Of a DNA stretch of 64,000 bases, positions 32,301 through 42,896 are shown in pieces (position 1 is the stretch's first letter; each line of letters opens with the position of its first letter). This DNA is from Neostapfia colusana (Eukaryota; Streptophyta; Magnoliopsida; Poales; Poaceae), in NCBI GenBank assembly GCA_030760725.1, contig JASWHV010000011.1:19741501-19805500 (forward strand), written 5' to 3'. Both the position numbers and the translations under genes were made by a program. The notes below the pieces were generated by a model. The model worked only from the letters and a program-made list of their open reading frames with translations, had not been told where the DNA came from and ran no database searches.

Positions 32301-33109
32301 GTCCTGGAGCTGATGTTAAGAACCGCTCTGTGGTAATTCAACCACGACATCCCCAAAATGATGTCGATCTTCAGACCCTCAAGGATAATGAGAGTCGTAG
32401 GGTATATTTTACCCCCCAAACAAAGAGGTGCTCGGGTGACAACCTCGCTTGCGGTACTGCTTCCCCCGGGCGAAGATATGAGGTATTGCCTCTTTGTATA
32501 AACGGTTTGGAGCTGATGTTGAGCCACAAAAGATTGGCTAATGAAGTTGTGTGTGGCACCGGAGTCAAAGAGAACTAAAACCGGTAGCTGATTCAGAGAA
32601 AACAACCCTGCTAAAGCGACTTCTCCTTCCGGAACATCATCAATCACAGTATAGTGAAGGTTGCCCCTTATCTGCCCTCCTATCTGCAGATTAAGGTACG
32701 GATCATATTGTTGTAAATATGATGACCCGTAGCCTCGAATTCCCTCCGGACATTGCCTAGCATAATGGCCCTTACGCCCACAAGTAAGACATGGATGCCT
32801 CTCCGGTTCTTCGTTGACTTGCGGTGGACTGCTAGGTACATATGGCTGCAGCGATGGAGCACAAACCGCCGTCTGATGCTGCGGCAGTGAAGGTGGTACA
32901 AGTTGTAGAACTTGACCAGCAATCAATCTCTGAGGAGTTGATCGTAGAGGTGGCCTCCATCTTTCACCGGATGGCGTTTGATATACCAAACGGTACTTCT
33001 GAGGCACATGACTTGTGCTAGCCTGCTCGATCTTACTCATCTTCCTCTTCTCCGCTTGCCACTCAAGTGTCGGCTTTTCTTGAATGAAAGCCGCATTGAC
33101 CATGTCGGT
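29324..33109 (-). CDS. G3 pol: zinc knuckle, protease, RT, RNase H, integrase, chromodomain (open frame)
   Basis: One uninterrupted frame of 1259 aa from the Met at 33103. It has a CCHC knuckle C105-C108-H113-C118, protease DSGA at 180-183, RT with FIDD at 491-494, and RNase H with D639, D702 and D745. The integrase has zinc ligands H844, H852, C882 and C885 and the catalytic triad D915, D976 and E1012 (D,D35E). The chromodomain is at about 1210-1257. One RT oddity is RSGYHGIKI where G1 and G2 have RSGYHQIKI. The frame continues upstream into gag, which is closed by a TAA at 33110-33112 and a TAG at 33608-33610. The Met at 33103 is therefore not a natural start, and pol could be made only by readthrough or reinitiation. 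Confidence 0.93.
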   Translation of the reverse strand, partial: TDMVNAAFIQEKPTLEWQAEKRKMSKIEQASTSHVPQKYRLVYQTPSGERWRPPLRSTPQRLIAGQVLQLVPPSLPQHQTAVCAPSLQPYVPSSPPQVNEEPERHPCLTCGRKGHYARQCPEGIRGYGSSYLQQYDPYLNLQIGGQIRGNLHYTVIDDVPEGEVALAGLFSLNQLPVLVLFDSGATHNFISQSFVAQHQLQTVYTKRQYLISSPGGSSTASEVVTRAPLCLGGKIYPTTLIILEGLKIDIILGMSWLNYHRAVLNISSRTVELNSPQHGLHILVLGARRQQIATVNHTEAVKIEDIPVVREYPDVFPEDLPGMPPERDVEFKIELIPGTTPISQRPYKMAPNELAELKTQLNDLMSKGFIRPSSSPWGCSALFVKKKDETLRLCVDYRPLNAVTIKNKYPLPRIDMLFDQLVGAKVFSKMDLRSGYHGIKIRAEDIPKTAFSTRYGLYEYLVMSFGLTNAPAHFMYLMNSVFMPELDKFVVVFIDDILVYSKSEEEHAEHLHIVLQRLPDHQLYAKFSKCEFWINQVPFLGHIISAEGIPVDLSKIIQVQKWESPKSVHEIRSFLGLAGYYRRFIPSFSKIAKPMTELLKKNTRFVWGAACEQAFKTLVKHLTTAPVLAQPDTTKPFDVYCDASGIGLGCVLMQERRVVAYGSRQLRTHEQHYPTHDLELAAVVLALKMWRHYLLGNLVHLYTDHKSLKYIFTQKELNMRQRRWLELIKDCEIEIHYHPGKGNVVADALSRKAHIHHLTIAEMDDKEPSLRVIPYGALYNLALIPTIREEIMEAQRKDKGMSHIRRRIDNGEMKCFRKDDEGTLWFNDRIVVPRDMGLRKKILDEAHLSKFSIHPGSNKMYQDLRKKFWWTRMKREVAKYVSECDTCRRVKADHMKKSGLLQPLQVPSWKWEDLSMDFIVGLPMTSHNHDSIWVIMDRLTKSAHFIPVHTRYNAKQYAELYIARILCLHGVPRTIVSDRGSLFVARFWEQLHASLGTKLIRSSAYHPQTDGQTERVNQILEDMLRACAIHHGKSWDDHLPLAEFSYNNGYQTSIKMAPYEALYGRKCRTPLNWCESGERVTFGVDLVNEAEERVRIIQENLKAAQSHQKSYADQRRRPLHFEVGEHVYLRVSPMKGIDRFGVKGKLAPRFIGPFAITEKCGNIAYRLELPASLAGIHDIFHVSQLRKCLKFTATIRTEDIDELKPDLSYVEQPIRIIDEKTRTTRNRTLQFYKVLWSNHTPEEAMWETEDYIHKNYPELLS

Positions 33110-33817
33110 TTAACTGCCGTTATTATGTACGGCCAGCTTCTCCCGTAATATGGCACTCAGGCCATGGAAGAATAGGTCACACCGTGCCTCTTCTTTCGCC
33201 ACATATTCGGGAGCATATTGGGCCAAAAGATTAAATCTCCTGACATACTCGAGGACACTCATGTCCCCTTTCTTCAAGCCCAAAAATTCCTCCCGCTTTG
33301 CCTTGACAATACCTAGTGGTATGTAACGAGTACGAAAGGCTTCACAAAACTCTCTCCATGTTACTTGATGGCCCTCCGGAATGGTGGCAACATAATCCAC
33401 CCACCAGTTTCCGGCGGCTCCATGGAGTTGTTGAGCGGCAAACTTTGTCTTCTGGTAATCATTACACTGGAATGCTCCAAATTTTGACTCCATGACACGA
33501 AGCCATTGATCTGCTTCGACAGGTTCGGTGGCTTCAGTAAAGATAGGCGGTTGAGTCGCCAAGAAGTCCAGATAAGCGTCCCGAGGTGGAACGACTTGTT
33601 GCGTGTTCTAGAGTACGCCTTGTCGTACTAAAGCTTGGAGTAAGCGTGTGTGTTCTTGTGTTGCTTCTTGGAGTAGCCTAGCATTCTCTTGATTAGACTC
33701 GACGACTCGAGTCATAAGATCCATCCATCCCGTGGATGGTGATTCCGACAGTGGAATGGAAGCATCACCGCCTCGACGAGAACTTCCGGCCCTACTCCTA
33801 GAGCGAGTACGAACCAT
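33110..33817 (-). pseudogene. G3 gag N-terminal part with two in-frame stops
   Basis: It starts at the ATG at 33817 (MVRTRSRSR...), aligned with the G1 and G2 gag starts, not at the in-frame Met at 33832. The capsid-like gag domain (WWVDYVATIPEG, VTWREFCEAFRTRYIP, YVRRFNLLAQYAPEYV) is well kept. A TAG at 33608-33610 and a TAA at 33110-33112 interrupt the same frame, and I saw no frameshift. Capsid protein, and hence particles, could not be made from this copy without readthrough. Confidence 0.9.
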
Positions 33818-35341
33818 ACTGCAAAATGTCATTGAGATGAGTTAAACAAGAACTCAGCAGTATGTGAGACTAATGGATACATGATTATGTCAAAACTTCA
33901 TGAAAGCAGTAACAAACTTCATGTTTACACAACTCCTTAGTAGGTATAGCTATTCAGCCTATCTGTACAGGACAGACCTTTATGCACTATCTCCAGATTT
34001 TGATCTAGTTAAAAGCATCTTCATATCTCGAGTTGAATACCGAAGTTAAAGTTAACTTCAGTGTCTATCCAACGAGTACTCATATGCCCCAAGATCATCT
34101 CCGGATTAAAAGTTATGATTTCCAAAGTTGACAGAATTCCTGGATAAAATTTGCCAGCACCTACTTTGTACGTGGCTGATTTTATCACAGTTGTATATGT
34201 AAATACAATAAGAACCTGAACAAACTTTGAACTACAACAATGTTGCACATTTCATAACCTTTCCAATGGTGTATCATAGGCTTCTTAAGGGTTTATCTAC
34301 AGAAAGTTATGGCTTAAAAAAAAGAAAGTCCAGAGAGGTTTTATTGTTGTCCTGGTTCTGGACAGTTTACGTTCCTCTGAACTTTCTACCCATTTAGAAT
34401 GTGATTTAGCTCTGGAGGTCTACAAAGAAGTTGTAGATCACTTGAAAATCTTTCCAGAACTCTATCATACACCTTAATTGGGTCAAGCTACCCAGAGTTA
34501 TGCTCTGTTAAAGTCCAGCACAAATTTCTGCTGAAAACAGAGCACTCTGTTTTTGAAATCTTTGAAGTCTAATCTTCCTCTCATTTGAATCTTAGCTCAA
34601 AATAAGAGTTCAGTAACTAATATTTGTTTCAAACTTCCATTTTTATTTGAAAGTTAGTTCATGAGTCATTTCTTCATAGGAAAGGGTTTATTATGTTTAG
34701 TACGGCGTCGATGCACCGTAAGAAGTATGTCGGTACTACGTAGCCTCACCAAAAGAAAATCCTAACTGGATTATACCGGTATAACGTATCTTAGGTGGTA
34801 CTAAAACGGTCACTCGCAAAAGTGTACTATTCGTACTACGGTTTCGTGGTTAATTCTGCATAAGTCACACTCAATCATAAGGTCCGGCTGCACACCGAAC
34901 CCGGTATCCATACATTTCTTACACCCGTCCGTCATCACTCGCACAGGTGTTCTCAAGCCAATCACGCCATGAGCTACGTGTTCACGTTACTAACCACGTG
35001 ACAGGGTTCCCCAAATTGCACCACGCACGCCTGGGACAGACGTTGCTCGAGTACCCCAAACGACATGAAGAGTCGTAGAGGATACTAAAGCGGATCGGGT
35101 TACCTGCCACCCGTGGGGCTCCACCCTTCAGCTTGTGCGCACTGGTGGACAGCGCTTACGTGAACCCCCCAAGACATAAATCGTCCCGAGATGCACGATT
35201 TTCCGACATAACAAATAAGTTAGGTTGCCACCTTCATATTAAACTAATAGTAATCCTTATGTGGGCCTAGTACCGTATCCTCACCGTAACCTAAATTTTT
35301 GTCGTAATACCATCCTTATTCCGTGTGCTATTCCCAACGCG
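33818..35341 (-). other. G3 leader between PBS and gag
   Basis: No accessory ORF. CAG at 33819-33821 lies one base before the gag ATG. Positions about 34870-35220 are roughly 85-95% like 8730-9060 of G1 by eye. Confidence 0.75.
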
Positions 35342-35353
35342 GCCCTGATACCA
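35342..35353 (-). other. G3 primer binding site
   Basis: The minus strand reads TGGTATCAGGGC, with one mismatch (position 10) to the initiator tRNA-Met complement and a GCG spacer. Confidence 0.85.
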
Positions 35354-35409
35354 CGCTGACGCGACCCGCTCAACCGAGACAGGCCACTCGCCCGGGAATC
35401 GCATTGGGT

Positions 35410-35430
35410 GGTGCCATGTTGTGTGGCACC
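35410..35430 (-). other. U5-end hairpin, G3 5' LTR
   Basis: GGTGCCA pairs with TGGCACC. Compared with the other LTR of the same element, both partners of one pair have changed (G-C to A-T). Confidence 0.6.
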
Positions 35431-35892
35431 CAACAGCACACATATGAGGAACAATGTATTACATAAAACAATAGCGGAAGCTTACAAGTTTTTCTTTGTA
35501 AATACTTTACGTCAAGTAACTACAGCGGAAGTCTATACCAACTCGCGTCGAATAACTAAGAGCACTCGAGATGAAGTCCAGCCCGCGGACTTCTCTCGCT
35601 AGCAACACGAAGACAAGCAGCAGCGGCTGGGTTCTCCATGTGTTACCTGACTCGGGAGTCCCCGAGTCTCACCGGACAACCTTCTTTTCAGCATCGTTGT
35701 TAACCTGCAAAACCACTTATATAGCAAGCGTGAGCACATAGGCTCAGCAAGTCTGACCCGTCTCTCCTAAGCAAGAAACTCTACATGCACGACGGATGCA
35801 ATTGGGTTGGCTAGATTTGCATAAAGGACTCGCCTAAAGTCGATCCTTAACTTTCAGATTTTAAGCCTCATTGTGCAAACCTTGAGCCGCAA

Positions 35893-35939
35893 AGCATCGC
35901 AACTCCACAATCAAACAAGAAACGCTTTGTTGCGATGCT
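35893..35939 (-). other. Invariant-loop hairpin, G3 5' LTR
   Basis: AGCATCGCAAC with GTTGCGATGCT, identical to the copy in the 3' LTR. Confidence 0.72.
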
Positions 35940-36103
35940 CCTTGCACAAAGTGAAAGTAAACTTTAATGAGCCTATCTCTAATTCAATCATGGTTGGAAT
36001 ACAAGTTATAGCACAACCTTATCAAGTTCAAAGATAAACAATTCCAGTTGTTACTACGTCAAGACGCAGTGGGCAAGTATGCTCATATGACCACGAGCGA
36101 CGG

Positions 36104-36115
36104 TGATTCGAATCA
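36104..36115 (-). other. 12-nt palindrome, G3 5' LTR (TGATTCGAATCA)
   Basis: Identical to 25746-25757. Confidence 0.65.
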
Positions 36116-36591
36116 GTACACGCCCGGACTACACGACACGTACACCCGTACTCCGAGTTGCCGGCAGCAACCTCGACTGACATTGTACGCGGCCACCATT
36201 CCCAAGATCTTCTACATTGGACGCAGTCCACCTGCCCTGAGTACGCAAGCTCCCTCAAGGTACATACCCGCTGTGGTATGTTCTTGAGCGAGGTACCTCC
36301 TGCTACCCTGACGCCGAAAGCCTAAGGCAGTTGGAAAAGTTCCACTATGGATCTCCCAAGGTACATCGGTTTCCTGGGTCCCATATAGCCAGTATGCGCC
36401 CGGTACACAACTCAAACTTGTCCAACAGGGCCAAGCACGGATGTGCCTTAACCGACACAGGCAGGGCTATGCACGCACGGCCTGCAACCTGCTGCATCTA
36501 AATCTCCCTGCCCGGTCTCCATTTCTTATGTGTGAACTTTCCTCATCTTTTCTAATTCGGACCCGTTCCGAGTAAACCAGCCCTAAACTCG

Positions 36592-36612
36592 CGAGTAGAT
36601 TCCAACTACTCG
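36592..36612 (-). other. CGAGTAG/CTACTCG hairpin, G3 5' LTR
   Basis: Identical to 26234-26254. Confidence 0.55.
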
Positions 36613-39600
36613 TCTTCTACCGGACCTTTCCTACTAACATTAGCGTAGCCAAATTCCATCGGTGAGTTGCTATTCTACCCTTTCTCTCTTAGGTGTTTCT
36701 GGTCATGCAAGTGGGGTTTTCAATATCATCTAGACGTAATGCAATCAATGATGCAAAGCTATGATCTCTACAAATAAAAATGCTTTATAAAACGATTCAA
36801 ATGCAAACCGGGGCTTGCCTGTTTTGCAGGTGACTACTGTTACAATCAGTTAGTGAAGATCACTTGGAGCTTGATCACTTGTTTTCCTCCCTCCTTGATC
36901 TTCACTTCATGTCCTTCTCACCTTCTTCACGTATATGCTACACGATATGATCATGCATATGTATTTAATTGAAAAGCTTTTCTTCATAAGATCTAATGAC
37001 AGTTTTTAAAACTGGAACTCTGTTTCAGAATTTAAGATGACACTGGTGCTAGTGGTTTGGGTTGGGATTAAACACTAAGATCAATTATTAAGTGCTTTTC
37101 CCACTTAAGTGTTGATCACCTTAAGAGATCACACATGACAGTGGTGATCCAGAGCTCTAATGGAGCTGAAAATTTTCATGTTAGTTCCTTGTCACAAGAA
37201 AGTCCTCTGGACCAAAATTTAGCACTTTTCATGGAGTGGTTTATTCAGAATAATTCTCTAAGTCTTTAGTCAAAGATGAATTAATTCTGAGGTAACATCC
37301 ATGTTCATGTCAAACTCAGTGAACCACAATTTCAATTATAGTTCATAGAGTCTACATGAATTTTTCCTAGGATTTTTGGAGCTAAGAATTTCCCAGAACT
37401 GAATTTACAAGTTTTGGAAATTCTCTGAAAATGTTTTCTGTATTCATTTGAATACAGGAACTTACAATCTGAATTACCCTGATCAATTCAACTCCAAATG
37501 AGCTGAAACTTTTACAGGAGTCTAATAACACAATAAAGATTATTTTGGCAAAATTTGAGGATTTTTGGATAAATCAAACTCCCTCTAAAATTCTTTTACT
37601 GAAAATATTTAAAGAATTTTCCAGAGTTAAATAAAGACTTTCATACAAATTGGGTTGCATATTTGGATAGAGTTTGTCAATCTGAATCTAACCCAATTTG
37701 AATCACTAAATTTGGAGGTTCCTAGCAAAAGTTATGCTCTTCTAAAGTTTGGGGAAAAATCTGGGATTTGAATAAATCCGTGAAATGTTTAAACTGAATG
37801 TGGAGCCACGGGGCACGTGTCAGTCACGGGGAGCGCGCCACACGGGGTCACAGGGTCATTTCCCGCGCTGTTGCAAACGATCCCGCACCACAGAATATAC
37901 AGCCCGCTCCCCTGAGCCGCTGACAGGCGGGACCGGCGAGGTCGTCTTCAACCTCCCGCTCCCGCGCGACCCCGCCGGCAGGCTCGCCGGAGAAGCTCTG
38001 GAATCAGTCGTCTGGCCACCTCTGTCGATGAAACTCGCCGCCAGCCCCTATTTCAACGTGAGGAACACGCTGGTGGGGTTTGCTCGAGCTGGTAGGGCTC
38101 CCAAACTAGCCCGCGACGGCGCAACGGTTCGGACGAAGTCCGGCGACGTCGCCCCGACGCCCTAAGCCTTCTAGGCTTCGGTTTCCAAGATCTAGAGCAC
38201 CAGCGGATGCTAGGGATCACCGACGTGGAAAGGAGATGGCTCGGAGAGGGCTCTAGCTTAGGGTTCACCGTGCACCCGCATCTTCCCGCCATGGCCGCCT
38301 TCGGAAAGCTTGAAGTTGCACCGTGCACAGGGTGTTTCATGCGAGGTTTCAAAAGAGAACTGGTGCACCTACATGTCTAGCCGGTGTGTGCGAAGTCTCG
38401 TGGTGTCTAAACAACAATTGATCAGGAATTTTACAGAATCATACCGGAAGGTTGGTTTTCACCGGCCGGAGAGGATCTTCAAAATTCGCCGTCGAGAGGC
38501 CGAGGCAGGCTCTGTGCGTCGGGTGGAAGCTGCACGGAGCTCTTGCACGTCAAAAAGTGGCCTCGCTTGGTCGTGAAACTTTCTGGAGGAGGCTGTCCAC
38601 GGGAGCACGTCGCCGCCGGGGTGTTCGGCCGCCGCGGAAACTCAAGGTTCTCGGCGTAGAGGGCACGAACACACTGGGTGATGGCTCGAGGAGGTCGTGG
38701 GGACGATGGTGGTGTTGTTTTGCTGCTCAGAGGCGCTGCTCACTTGCTCTGCTCGAGTACCCGAGCGAACGAAGAAGAGCGGCCGTGTTTCTGTATCTCG
38801 GTGCGAGGAAGAGAGGAAACAGCGCCGTGGCTTTGGTTAAGAGGCGGGAGAGGCGGTGAGGCGGTAGCCACCGACGTCCAGCAGTTCTCCAGCGCGAAGA
38901 ACCCAGCATGAGGTGGAGGCGTCGGCCGAGCTCGGTGTCGAGCGGAGGGGAGGCGGCTTCGGCCGTTGCTTCGCGTGGGTGTAACTCAAATGAAGACTGT
39001 GGACTTCAGATCTTTTGCAATTTCAGTGCTCCCAATGACATGTGGGTCCCACATGTCAGTCCTCCTTATCCCCTCTAAAATATCTCCCCAATTTGAATAT
39101 TGATGGAATTCAATTGTGGAAGTTTAAATCTGATATGGATTTGGATAATTGGGCAAGTTTCATCCAAATTCAAACATGCATTTGAATTCTTTGTCTTTTA
39201 AAGTCCATTTTGCAAAATGGGTTGCAAATCATTTCCATAAATCATGAAACTTTGCACACCCCCTAATTTGGACTCAAGGAATCCAAATATGAAATCTGAT
39301 TTTATATTTTGGCTGTTGCAAATGAGATTTGTAGCACAACAGTTTGGAAATTCCTAGTGTTACTGTCATTTGAATTTTGAGTTTGAACAATTGTTCTAAA
39401 TATGATTTTTGCTTTCTCACACATATGGGGACTTCCCATCTTTGTTTTAGACCCCTCTAGGGTTCCAAGTTCTCCAATGAACATTTGACTTGTGTGAAGA
39501 AAGCCCTCATGTGTGTTATCACATGTGGGAAAAGTTTTAACAAGCCCCAAATTTCATACACATGAAACAAAACTTTGCAAACAAGTGTTTCTTTGTATTC

Positions 39601-39620
39601 ATAATTTTGGGACCTTTACA

Positions 39621-40742
39621 CGATTTCTCGTCGCCCGGGGCATAGGAGGGTCGGTTTTCTTTGGTTCTCGGCGTGGGAGGGTGCTAGGGCATCTAGTTGC
39701 TGTGGTTTAAATTGTAGGAGGTATGATCAATCGGTTTGAGAGAATTTCACGAATTAAACACGGTCTGTTCTATACGTGCGCCGGTGCCAAAACTCGAATT
39801 CCGGCGAGCCGGCGTCGGGGGAGAGCAGGGGAATGACAGGATGAGGATCAGTACCTCCTGGCGCACCTCTGTGGCCTATTGAGCACGCCAGAGAGGCGCT
39901 GGGCTGGCCGGAAGACGGGGAGCAGTGGAGGCGAGCTCGGTTTCTGTTTCATACGTGAGAAATAACAGCGGGTGCGGGATCAAATGAGGAGGGCGCCGTG
40001 CTGCGGTTGGCTCCCGGGTAAGGATCAGACCGGCGTGAATTGGAGCAGGAGGTGGAGCTTTGGGGCGTGGAGCAGCAGCTGGTGTCGGCCGGAGCCAGGG
40101 CCTCGGTGGAGTGAGGAACAGAGAGCAAATACTTAGGGATTAAGTCTACTCATTCCTATGACATGTGGGCCCCACTAGTCAGTACCCCCTCTCCTCAAAA
40201 GATCTCCAAAGTTTGACAATTATCCAACCCAAATGTTTGAAAGTTGGAAACTGAGCTCATTTGAATAGTTTGGACAAATTCCATCCAAATTCCAATGTTT
40301 ATTTGAATCCCTTGCACATTTAACTCTATTTGGAAAAATGGGCAGCAAACTTTTTCAAAAATTAATGAAACTTTGCCTACCCACTAATTTGGACCTAAGG
40401 AATCCAAATATGCAATTTGATTCTTGTGTTAGCTGCTGCAAACAATAGTTTAGACACAACAGTTTTGAATTTCCATTGTGTCATCCCCTCACTTGAAGTT
40501 TGAATTTACATTTAGATCATCTCTGATTTTTAAACCCTTCCATTGCACTTGAGCTCTTCATTTCTGTGGTTTTAATCCACATGAGGTCCATCCATGCAGT
40601 AACCCTAAGTTTGTTTAGAAGAATCTCACCTATGTTATCATATGTGGGAAAAAGTTTCAACTAAGCCCCTTTTTCATACACATGACTCCAACATTTGTGC
40701 AAACTCATGTTTCTTTGTACTTACATTTTTGGGACCTTTACA
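39621..40742 (-). repeat. G2 5' LTR, segment after G3 (first 5 bp are the second CGATT duplication)
   Basis: Continues the LTR broken at 24998, ends ...CCTTTACA, and is followed at once by G4 coding sequence. It matches 14320-15441. No gene. Confidence 0.92.
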
Positions 40743-42826
40743 ATGAAGTCCGTAGTTTTCTCGGTTTAGCGGGTTACTACCGGAGATTCATTCCGAATTT
40801 CTCCAAGGTTTCTAAACCGATGACGGAACTTCTGAAGAAAGGTAAGAAATATGTGTGGAGTGAGGTATGTGAGGAGGCGTTCAAAGCATTGGTAAAGCAC
40901 CTCACAACAGCCCCCGTGTTGGCGCAGCCCGATACAACTAAGGCTTTTGATGTTTATTGCGATGCATCGGACAACGGCCTTGGCTGCATGCTTATGCAAG
41001 AAGGGCGAGTGGTCGCGTATGGATCCAGGCAGCTTAGGAATCATGAGCAGAATTATCCGACACATGATCTCAAGTTAGCTGCTGTGGTTCTTGATGTGGA
41101 GACACTATTTGCTTGGAAACTTAGTCCACCTCTACACTGACCACAAGAGTTTAAAGTACATCTTCACACAGAAGGAATTAAATATGAGGCAGCGAAGATG
41201 GTTAGAGCTAATCAAGGATTATGAACTGGAGATTCATTACCATCCTGGTAAAGCGAATGTGGTGGCCGACGCACTTAGTCGGAAATCACATGTGCATAAT
41301 CTAACCATGGCTGCAATGGAAGAAGAAGAACCGAGCCTGCGCTTGGTTCCCTATGGGTCATTGTTTAACCTTGCCCTCATTCCTACAATTCGTGATGAAA
41401 TTGTAGAAGCTCAAAAGAAAGATAAGGGCATGGCTCATCTCCGGAAGAGAATAGACAAGGGAGAAGCTAAGTGCTTCCGGAAAGATGAGAATGGTACGCT
41501 ATGGTTCAAGGACCGTATAGTCGTACCGAGGAACATGAAGCTTCATAAGAAGATATTAGATGAAGCTCATCTATAAAAATTTTCCATTCATCCAGGAAGC
41601 AACAAGATGTACCAAGATTTGAGAAACAAGTTTTGGTGGACACGGATGAAGCGGGAAATAGCGAAATACGTATCCGAGTGTGATACGTGTCGAACGGTGA
41701 AAGCAGATCACATGAAGAAACATGGTTTGCTACAGCCCCTTCATATTCCGGCATGGAAGTGGGAAGATGTGAGTATGGATTTCATTGTCCGACTGCCGCT
41801 CACATCTCAGAAGCATGATTGGGTTTGGGTAATCGTTGACCGATTAACCAAGTCAGCACACTTCATACAGGTGAATGTGGGATTCAATGCCAAGAAATAT
41901 GCGGAGCTATACATTGAACGGATATTATGCCAGCATGGAGTTCCAAGAACAATAGTTTCAGATTGTGTTGCACTGTTCATTTCTCATTTCTGGGAACAAC
42001 TGCACGCATCTTTGGGAACCAAATTGCTTAGAAGCTCCGCATATCACCCTCAAACCGATGGACAAACCAAGAGGGTGAATCAAGTCTTGGAAGATATGTT
42101 GAGAGCGTGTGCCATCCACCACGGTAAGAACTGGGATGCTTATCTACCGTTGGCGGAATTCTCGTACAACAACAGCTATCAAACGAGTATCAAGATGGCA
42201 CCGTATGAGCCTCTCTACGGCCGGAGATGTTGCACACCGCTGAATTGGTGCGAATCCGGTGAAAGAGTGACATTCGGGATTGACCTTGTCAATGACGCTG
42301 AAGAACGAGTTCGGGTCATACAAGCAAATTTAAAGGCTGCTCAATCTCGACAGAAGAGCTATGCAGACCAGCAACGTCGACCGTTGAACTTCAACGTCGG
42401 AGAGTACATATATCTTCGCGTATCTCCAATGAAGGGAGTTCACCAATTCGGTGTAAAAGGGAAGCTCGCTCCCCGGTTTATTGGTCCATTTGCTATCACG
42501 GGGAAATGTGGACCTGTAGCCTACCGGCTTGAGCTACCGACAAATCTCACTGGTGTGCATGATATATTTCACGTCTCTCAGCTTTGGAAATGTCTCAAGA
42601 ATACACTGCTGTCCGCAATGAAGATCTCGAGACATTGCAACTGGATCTGTCCTATACCGAGCATCCAATCCGGATTATTGATGAAAAGTCTCGGTCGACA
42701 AGGAATCGGACGCTCCAATTCTGTAAGGTATTATGGAGCAATCATACCACGAAGGAAGCAACATGGGCGAGTGAAGAATACCTCCGTTCGAACTACCCGG
42801 ACATGCTGTCCGCTTATATCCGGTAA
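40743..42826 (+). pseudogene. G4 pol 3' part: RT/RNase H, integrase, chromodomain (broken)
   Basis: The residues EVRSFLGLAGYYRR open the segment directly after the LTR of G2. RNase H has CDAS and TDHKS. The integrase has an HHCC zinc region, MDFIV and a D-x35-x core, and the chromodomain (VLWSNH, ATWA) ends at 42826. Lesions are an 8-bp deletion near 41088 in RNase H (before MWRHY), a TAA at 41574-41576 in the integrase zinc region, and a frameshift near 42597 before the chromodomain. The catalytic integrase Glu (DGQTE in the others) is Lys, encoded by AAG at 42069-42071, and the usual SDRG after the second Asp is SDCV. This copy is dead. Confidence 0.92.
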
Positions 42827-42857
42827 TTCCTCCTCGACCACTTTGTCTCTTCTTTAT

Positions 42858-42876
42858 GAATCTCGGGAAGAGATTC
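42858..42876 (+). other. Palindrome next to the G4 PPT
   Basis: GAATCTC and GAGATTC around GGGAA; the outer 7 bp pair perfectly. The inner pair kept in G1-G3 is lost. Confidence 0.7.
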
Positions 42877-42879
42877 TTT

Positions 42880-42896
42880 TTAAGGGGGGAGGGATA
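42880..42896 (+). other. G4 polypurine tract
   Basis: AAGGGGGGAGGGA run ending directly at the TG of the 3' LTR. Confidence 0.85.

Larger units (their letters stand above)
24999..39620 (-). mobile_element. G3: complete long-LTR Ty3/gypsy chromovirus inserted in the G2 5' LTR
   Basis: A 14.6-kb element with two LTRs (24999-29253, 4255 bp; 35357-39620, 4264 bp), PPT, intact pol, gag with two stops, leader, PBS, and TSD CGATT on both sides. The first ~260 bp of the LTRs differ at five positions, all transitions, so it is older than G1 and, as its position demands, younger than G2. Confidence 0.95.
35357..39620 (-). repeat. G3 5' LTR, complete
   Basis: Same ends as 24999-29253. It begins beside the PBS and ends at TSD CGATT. 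Confidence 0.93.
13110..40742 (-). mobile_element. G2: older long-LTR Ty3/gypsy chromovirus, hosting G1 and G3
   Basis: The minus-strand order is 5' LTR (21768-24998 plus 39621-40742, split by G3), PBS, leader, gag-pol pseudogene (15511-20021), PPT, and 3' LTR (13110-15441, the rest lying left of G1). The 3' LTR segment is 2332 bp. The matching 5' LTR segments (23784-24998 plus 39626-40742) also total 2332 bp. The first 108 bp compared differ at 5 positions, so it is older than G1. It is inserted antisense in G4 pol. Confidence 0.9.
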
